From JAWVFM01 sp963823245 (lineage in GTDB: Bacteria; Actinomycetota; Thermoleophilia; Solirubrobacterales; 70-9), in the NCBI GenBank assembly GCA_963823245.1, contig CAWGKQ010000008.1, positions 850,138 to 914,137 on the forward strand: 64,000 nucleotides of DNA. The letters are read 5' to 3'. Made by a program: the position numbers and the translations under genes. Under the pieces are notes generated by a model that did no database searches, was not told where the DNA came from, and saw nothing but the letters and a program-made list of their open reading frames with translations. Positions 59,908 to 64,000 of this stretch are shown here, in pieces. How positions within the stretch are numbered: position 1 is the stretch's first letter; every line of letters begins with the position of its first letter.

Positions 59908-60272
59908 GCGCCGCGACCCCCGCGACGCTGGTCGGCGACCGCCACGCCCACCACCATCACCCCGACTACGCGGCGCGCGCTCATCCCGAGCACGTCGCCA
60001 TCGACATCGGCGGAGCCGTTGGCGCGCTCATCGTCCACACCGACCCCGAGATGCACGGGATCGAGGTGGAGATCAGCCGGGAGGGCGAGGAGCGGACCGG
60101 CGCCCACAAGCAGGTGCTGGACCGCCAGATCGGCGGGCGGTCGTCGTTCACGCTGCTCTACGACGGCCTGGCTTCGGGTCGATACGTCCTGTGGGTCGGG
60201 GACGAGCCCCGCGCCCGCCACGTCGCGGTCGCGGCCGGCGAGATCGCCGAGCTCGATTGGAGGACCGGATGA
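59904..60272 (+). CDS. His-rich beta-domain protein of the DUF4331 operon
   Basis: A 122-residue protein with a histidine-rich stretch near the N-terminus (RHAHHHHPDYAARAHPEHV) and a beta-rich remainder, VDIGG-like AIDIGGAVGALIVHTDPEMH, RSSFTLLYDGLASGRYVLWV and HVAVAAGEIAELDWRTG. The repeat of GxYxLWVG and valine-rich strands suggests a small carboxypeptidase-regulatory-like or transthyretin-like sandwich. The His cluster could bind a metal. Its ATG overlaps the DUF4331 stop and its stop overlaps a TatA-like peptide start. Confidence 0.65.
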   Translation: MSAATPATLVGDRHAHHHHPDYAARAHPEHVAIDIGGAVGALIVHTDPEMHGIEVEISREGEERTGAHKQVLDRQIGGRSSFTLLYDGLASGRYVLWVGDEPRARHVAVAAGEIAELDWRTG

Positions 60273-60337
60273 TTCCCAACGTCGGACCGCTCGAGATCAT
60301 CGTCGTGGTGGTCATCGCGCTTCTCGTCGCCGTGTAG
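60269..60337 (+). CDS. 22-residue TatA-like membrane peptide
   Basis: MIPNVGPLEIIVVVVIALLV-AV ends at a TAG. This is nearly the exact N-terminal transmembrane helix of TatA-family proteins (NVGPLEIIVVLVIALIVFGP), stopped just where TatA would continue into its amphipathic helix. The ATG overlaps the preceding stop (ATGA), so it is probably translated. A Tat-signal protein is the first gene of the same operon. It could be a minimal Tat-like component, a coupling peptide, or a decayed tatA. No amphipathic helix is encoded in the other frames here. Confidence 0.5.
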   Translation: MIPNVGPLEIIVVVVIALLVAV

Positions 60338-60355
60338 GCTCCGGGCCTCACGGGG

Positions 60356-61786
60356 ATGGGACGCCGGTGCCACATCTTCGCCCTGGTCGGGCTCGCTCTT
60401 CTGATCCCCGCGACGACGTCGGCCGCCGCACCCATACCGCCGCCGAACGCGCCGCAGAACCCCTACTTCGCCGCCAACCCGAACAACAACATCCACAACG
60501 ACACGTGGATGACCGATGCCTACGCTCGCGGGGGGCCGAGCGGATCGAGCTTGGTCACCAACCTGGGCACGCTCCCACCCTCGCTGTGCGGCTCGATCAC
60601 GTTCGACAAGCAGGGACGAATCGTCACCGTCTGCCCGTCGCTGATCGCGCCGCCCACGCTGCGCCTGATCGATCCCAGGACGCTGGCGGTGCTCGCGTCC
60701 TACACCCTCCCGGCGGGTGGGCCACCGCCCCCGAATACGCCCGAGTACCAGAACTTCACCGGCGGCGGCTACTTCTTCCTCGACAACAAGGATCGCGTCT
60801 GGAGCGCGACCAAGACGAACCACCTCTTCGTCCTCTCCGAGTCGAGCGGCGGCACGAGCTTCAAGCTCGACAAGGACTACAACCTGACCAAGGCCGTCAC
60901 CGGCAACGAGCGGATCACCTCGGCCTTGCGCGACTTCAACGGACTCGTCTGGTTCGTCACAAAGGCCGACGGGAAGGTCGGAACGCTCAACCCGAAGAAC
61001 GGGAAGATCAAGGTGTTCAAGACCGGCGAGGAGATCGAGAACTCATTCGCGGTCGGCAAGTACGGCGTCTACATCGTCTCCGACAAGCGGATGTACAAGT
61101 TCACGGCGAACCGGAAGGGCAAGCCCCAGATCGCCTGGCAGGCGAAGTACAAGAACTCGGGTATCCACAAGCCGAGCCAGGTCGACGCGGGCTCCGGCAC
61201 GACGCCGACGATCATGGACCGCGGGCTCGTCGCGATCACGGACAACGACGACCCGATGAACGTCGTCGTATACCGCAAGTCGACGAAGCTCAGGCAGGGA
61301 CAGAAGCGCGTGGTCTGCCAGACCCCGGTCTTCAGGAAGGGCGCTAGCGCGACCGAGAACTCGCTCATCGGCTCCGGCCGCTCGCTGATCGTCGAGAACA
61401 ACTACGGCTACGTCGACCCCTTCGGCCCCTCGACGGGTGGCGCTCTCACGACGGCGGGCTTTGCTCGCGTCGACGTCAACAAGGACCTCGGCGGCTGCAG
61501 GAAGGTGTGGACGAACAGCACCGTGGCCGCCCCGTCGGTGGTGCCGAAGCTCTCGACCAAGAACCAGTTGGTCTACGCCTACACACAGACCGCCGGGCTC
61601 GGGCCGATGGACCGGGCGTGGTCGTGGGTCGGCATCAACGCCCAGACCGGAAAGACCGCCTTCACGGTGCCGTCGGGTGACGGCCTGCTGGCGAACAACA
61701 ACTACGCCGGCCTGGCCCTCGGGCCGACCGGCACCGCGTACCTCGGCACCATCGGCGGCATCCGCTCGCTGAGCAACGGCCCCTGA
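60356..61786 (+). CDS. Secreted beta-propeller-like protein
   Basis: A 476-residue exported protein. A signal peptide (HIFALVGLALLIPATTSAAA) is followed by proline-rich PIPPPNAPQNPYFAANPNNN and repeated beta strands with motifs typical of propeller blades: TFDKQGRIVTVCPSLIAPPT, FFLDNKDRVWSATKTNHLFV, VWFVTKADGKVGTLNPKNGK, YIVSDKRMYKFTANRKGKPQ and RSLIVENNYGYVDPFGPSTG. No catalytic residues are evident. The ATG at 60356 is 18 bases after the TatA-like peptide. It may belong to the same operon as DUF4331. Intact. Confidence 0.7.
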   Translation: MGRRCHIFALVGLALLIPATTSAAAPIPPPNAPQNPYFAANPNNNIHNDTWMTDAYARGGPSGSSLVTNLGTLPPSLCGSITFDKQGRIVTVCPSLIAPPTLRLIDPRTLAVLASYTLPAGGPPPPNTPEYQNFTGGGYFFLDNKDRVWSATKTNHLFVLSESSGGTSFKLDKDYNLTKAVTGNERITSALRDFNGLVWFVTKADGKVGTLNPKNGKIKVFKTGEEIENSFAVGKYGVYIVSDKRMYKFTANRKGKPQIAWQAKYKNSGIHKPSQVDAGSGTTPTIMDRGLVAITDNDDPMNVVVYRKSTKLRQGQKRVVCQTPVFRKGASATENSLIGSGRSLIVENNYGYVDPFGPSTGGALTTAGFARVDVNKDLGGCRKVWTNSTVAAPSVVPKLSTKNQLVYAYTQTAGLGPMDRAWSWVGINAQTGKTAFTVPSGDGLLANNNYAGLALGPTGTAYLGTIGGIRSLSNGP

Positions 61787-61834
61787 GCGCTCTCCCGCCG
61801 CCACCCACGCGCCAACCGAGACAATGGCGTCGCG

Positions 61835-62353
61835 ATGGACCTCGAGACGGCGATCCGCACCCGCCGCACGCACAAGGCATACGGCCCGCAGCCCGTTGAC
61901 CGCGGGACGCTCCTGGAGCTGTTCGAGCTCGCCCGCTGGGCGCCGAACCACCACCTGACGAACCCGTGGAGGTTCCGGGTCCTCGGCGAGGGCGCACGCG
62001 CGCGCCTCGCGGAGGTCGTCGAGCGGGCAAAGCCGGGCTCGGCCCGGAAGCTCGACCGGGCGCCGACACTGATCGTGGCGAGCGCGGTTCGGGACGGTGA
62101 CGCCTCCCAGCGCCGCGAGGACCTGCTCGCCACCGCGGTCGCGAGCTACATCGTCCTTCTCGGCGCGCACGGGCGCGGCCTCGCCGGCTACTGGCGAACC
62201 GTGCCGGTGCTCGGCGAGCCCAGCGGCCGTGCGGCGGTCGGCATCGGCGCCGACGAGGAGGTCGTCGGCCTCCTTCACCTCGGGCAGGGAAAGCAGGAGC
62301 AGCCGCCACCCGAGCGCGCCCCCGTCGACGATGTGGTTACTTTCCTCGACTGA
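61835..62353 (+). CDS. Nitroreductase-family FMN oxidoreductase
   Basis: A 172-residue flavin reductase: METAIRTRRTHKAYGPQPVD-like start (MDLETAIRTRRTHKAYGPQP), FELARWAPNHHLTNPWRFRV with the FMN-binding Arg/Asn, and VASYIVLLGAHGRGLAGYWR, then EEVVGLLHLGQGKQEQPPPE. It is shorter than most members (about 200) but has all typical blocks. Reduces a nitro or quinone compound or a cofactor; no partner genes suggest which. Its stop overlaps the start of the following gene by one base. Confidence 0.82.
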   Translation: MDLETAIRTRRTHKAYGPQPVDRGTLLELFELARWAPNHHLTNPWRFRVLGEGARARLAEVVERAKPGSARKLDRAPTLIVASAVRDGDASQRREDLLATAVASYIVLLGAHGRGLAGYWRTVPVLGEPSGRAAVGIGADEEVVGLLHLGQGKQEQPPPERAPVDDVVTFLD

Positions 62354-64000
62354 TGCAGCGACCGGGGCGACTTGGCGTCGCTATGCGACTACAACTCGCC
62401 ATGCGGACGGCACTTTGTGCCGGAATCGGCACGCTCGGGGCAGCCCTCCTCGCTGCCCAAACCGCGTCAGCGTCGCTGGAGACGCCCCGGGCGCTCGCCG
62501 CGCACCCCTCCCCCGCCGCCGACGGCACCCTCGGCCCCGCGGCCGCGCGCGCCCTCCGCCAGGGCTATCTCGTCCCGAACCAGCGCGCCTACGAGCGCCA
62601 GAAGCGCGCCGCCGCTCGATCCACGGCCCGCCGCGAGGCCCTCGATGTGCACGCGCCCCTCGCGCCGCGGTCCCGCCGGCTCGCTCCTGCGATCGGCCGC
62701 GCCTGGGGCGGCCAGGCGAGCCCGGGCTTCGCCCCATCGGACTCGACCGGCGCCGTCGGCAACTCCAGGTTCATCCAGCTCGTGAACTCGAAGTTCGCCA
62801 TCTACGACAAGTCCGACAGCGCGCCGATCTCGAGCGGCACCCTCAACACCCTCGCCGGCACGTCGAGCGCCGACACGCTGTTCGACGTACAGGTCATCTG
62901 GGACCCGACGACGAAGCGCTTCTTCTACACGATGATCGACGTCGAGAACTCGGTCACGAACAACCTCGCCTTCGGCTGGAGCAAGGGCTCCTCGCCGAGC
63001 GGAGGCTCGAGCTCGGACTGGTGCAAGTACTCGATCGGCTTCGGCTCCCGCTTCCCCGACTATCCGAAGCTCGGCGACTCGAAGCCGTTCGCGATCATCG
63101 GCGTCAATATCTTCGCCGGGTCGGCGTTCACCGGCAGCGAGCTGCTGGCGATCAAGAAGCCCGGCTCGGGGTCGGGCTGCCCGAGCTCGCCGAAGGTGAA
63201 GGCGAAGACGCCGCTCAAGACCAACAACACCACGCTCGCGTTCACTCCCGTGCCCGCGAACGAGATCGACGGCCAGGGCACGGGCTGGGTGGTCGCCCGC
63301 CCGGCTCCCACGCCCGCCTCGAAGATCGCGGTGTTCAAGGTCACGAAGAACGACAACGGCAACGCCCAGATCCAGGGCACCTCCAAGAACATCTCGGTCG
63401 ACCAGTACAAGGTCCCGCCTGCGGCGCCGCAGGCGGCCTCGGCCTCGAAGATCGACACCTCCGACACCCGGATGACCCAGGCGGTAGGCGCGATCGACCC
63501 GAACCACGACGACAAGTTCGCGGTCTGGACCCAGCACACCATCAAGGGCGGCGCGGGCTCGAAGGTGCGCTGGTACGAGATCTACCCGAAGACGCCGAAG
63601 CTGCTTCAGAAGGGCTCGGTCTCGGGCAGCTCGCTCTACGAGTACAACGGGGCCATCTCGCCGAACCGCGCCGTCAGCGGCGGAGACGCGAGCGGCGGCG
63701 CCAACATGCTCATGAACTTCTCGAGCTCCTCGAGCGGCGCCAACCCGGGGCTCAGGATGGTCTCGAAGAAAGGCGGCAACAACCAGTCGGGCCAGGTCGT
63801 CGTCGCTATGTCGCCGGGCCCGCTCGGCGGCTTCGACTGCGAGGCGTCGACTGACCCGGACGCGGGCGATGACTGCCGCTGGGGCGACTACGCCTCGGCG
63901 ACTCCGGACCCCAAGGACAAGTCGAAGATCTGGAACGTCAACCAGCTCGCGTCAGGAAGCCAGCCCGTGTGCCCGGGCGTCGGCTGCGTCGCGACCTGGA
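62353..64000 (+). CDS. Large secreted protein (3' end outside window)
   Basis: At least 549 residues, open to the window end. Signal peptide in MRTALCAGIGTLGAALLAAQ with cleavage near TASAS (an ATG at 62401 is the better start; ATG at 62353 overlaps the nitroreductase stop). The mature part is Ser/Gly/Asn-rich and beta-like: FAPSDSTGAVGNSRFIQLVN, DVQVIWDPTTKRFFYTMIDV, FRFPDYPKLGDSKPFAIIGV-like GSRFPDYPKLGDSKPFAIIG, IDPNHDDKFAVWTQHTIKG and GDDCRWGDYASATPDPKDKS. RWGDYASATPDP resembles a sugar-binding or neuraminidase-like wall protein, but I cannot assign a family. Confidence 0.68.
   Translation, partial: MQRPGRLGVAMRLQLAMRTALCAGIGTLGAALLAAQTASASLETPRALAAHPSPAADGTLGPAAARALRQGYLVPNQRAYERQKRAAARSTARREALDVHAPLAPRSRRLAPAIGRAWGGQASPGFAPSDSTGAVGNSRFIQLVNSKFAIYDKSDSAPISSGTLNTLAGTSSADTLFDVQVIWDPTTKRFFYTMIDVENSVTNNLAFGWSKGSSPSGGSSSDWCKYSIGFGSRFPDYPKLGDSKPFAIIGVNIFAGSAFTGSELLAIKKPGSGSGCPSSPKVKAKTPLKTNNTTLAFTPVPANEIDGQGTGWVVARPAPTPASKIAVFKVTKNDNGNAQIQGTSKNISVDQYKVPPAAPQAASASKIDTSDTRMTQAVGAIDPNHDDKFAVWTQHTIKGGAGSKVRWYEIYPKTPKLLQKGSVSGSSLYEYNGAISPNRAVSGGDASGGANMLMNFSSSSSGANPGLRMVSKKGGNNQSGQVVVAMSPGPLGGFDCEASTDPDAGDDCRWGDYASATPDPKDKSKIWNVNQLASGSQPVCPGVGCVATW

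Noticed and set aside
1..64000. CRISPR arrays, insertion sequences or prophage genes
   Set aside because: No regularly spaced repeats, transposase motifs or phage structural genes were found. The only repeats are the SnoaL junctions, the leader repeat and the Kup motif.

Overview
The window is high-GC DNA from an actinobacterial-grade organism. The best match is the class Thermoleophilia (Solirubrobacterales or Gaiellales type). The pointers are a small secreted protein opening with the 'PTPAFVISVIALIVAVGGG' type of anchor, a tandem run of 'MSQENVE...' SnoaL-like proteins, an actinobacterial group 1h [NiFe]-hydrogenase locus with its DUF5947 and DUF6084 partners, and a LexA gene with a GAAC-N4-GTTC operator. 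This placement is inference from protein style; no rRNA is present.

Layout. 1-3.3 kb: glutamine synthetase (cut by the window edge), a cysteine-less AhpD-like protein, and a resuscitation/transglycosylase-type cell-wall enzyme preceded by a clear c-di-AMP (ydaO-yuaA) riboswitch. 3.4-6.6 kb: an alpha-dioxygenase/COX-like haem peroxidase next to a cytochrome P450, a likely oxylipin pair. 6.7-15.8 kb: a rearranged Kdp potassium system in the order kinase, kdpE, two small genes, kdpF, kdpA, kdpC, kdpB, kinase-less KdpD sensor domain, membrane-anchored universal stress protein. 15.8-20.6 kb: a Ca/cation exchanger, a TetR-regulated DUF2236 oxygenase and a Kup potassium transporter. 20.6-22.1 kb: RNase P RNA, a small zinc-ribbon protein, lexA with its SOS box, and tRNA-Leu(GAG). 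22.2-24.9 kb: an array of six SnoaL-like genes, one frameshifted and one with an in-frame stop. 25-30.6 kb: a secreted protein, a polyprenyl-phosphate sugar transferase, a trans-acting enoyl-reductase-like protein, a short solute-binding lipoprotein, secG, a CcmI-like protein and a cupin-TPR protein. 30.7-33.3 kb: ccmF and a cysteine-type ccmE. 33.4-37.7 kb: a His/Cys-rich secreted protein and an MBOAT/SGNH O-acylation module. 37.7-41.6 kb: SDR, pyrimidine-dimer glycosylase, potassium-channel-like protein, CPA2 antiporter and a CxxC protein.

41.66-57.83 kb is one plus-strand block of about 16 kb for an oxygen-tolerant, probably atmospheric-H2-scavenging group 1h hydrogenase: hypC, a HupF-like protein, hypD, hypE, small and large subunits, a NifU-Rieske-like fusion, DUF5947, DUF6084, an unknown protein, maturation protease, hypA, hypB, a double SIS-domain protein, hypF, a nickel permease and a Fur-family regulator. 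Many junctions overlap by 1-4 bases. 57.8-64 kb holds a Tat-signal small protein, DUF4331, a His-rich protein, a 22-residue TatA-like peptide, a beta-propeller-like secreted protein, a nitroreductase and a large secreted protein that runs off the end.

Single-base indels break many otherwise well-conserved genes (glnA, P450, all of kdp, one snoaL, the sugar transferase, the cupin protein, ccmF, several hyp genes, the nickel permease). Protein similarity continues across each break in another frame, so these look like sequence errors rather than gene decay. Broken genes are given here as one feature each with the approximate break points.
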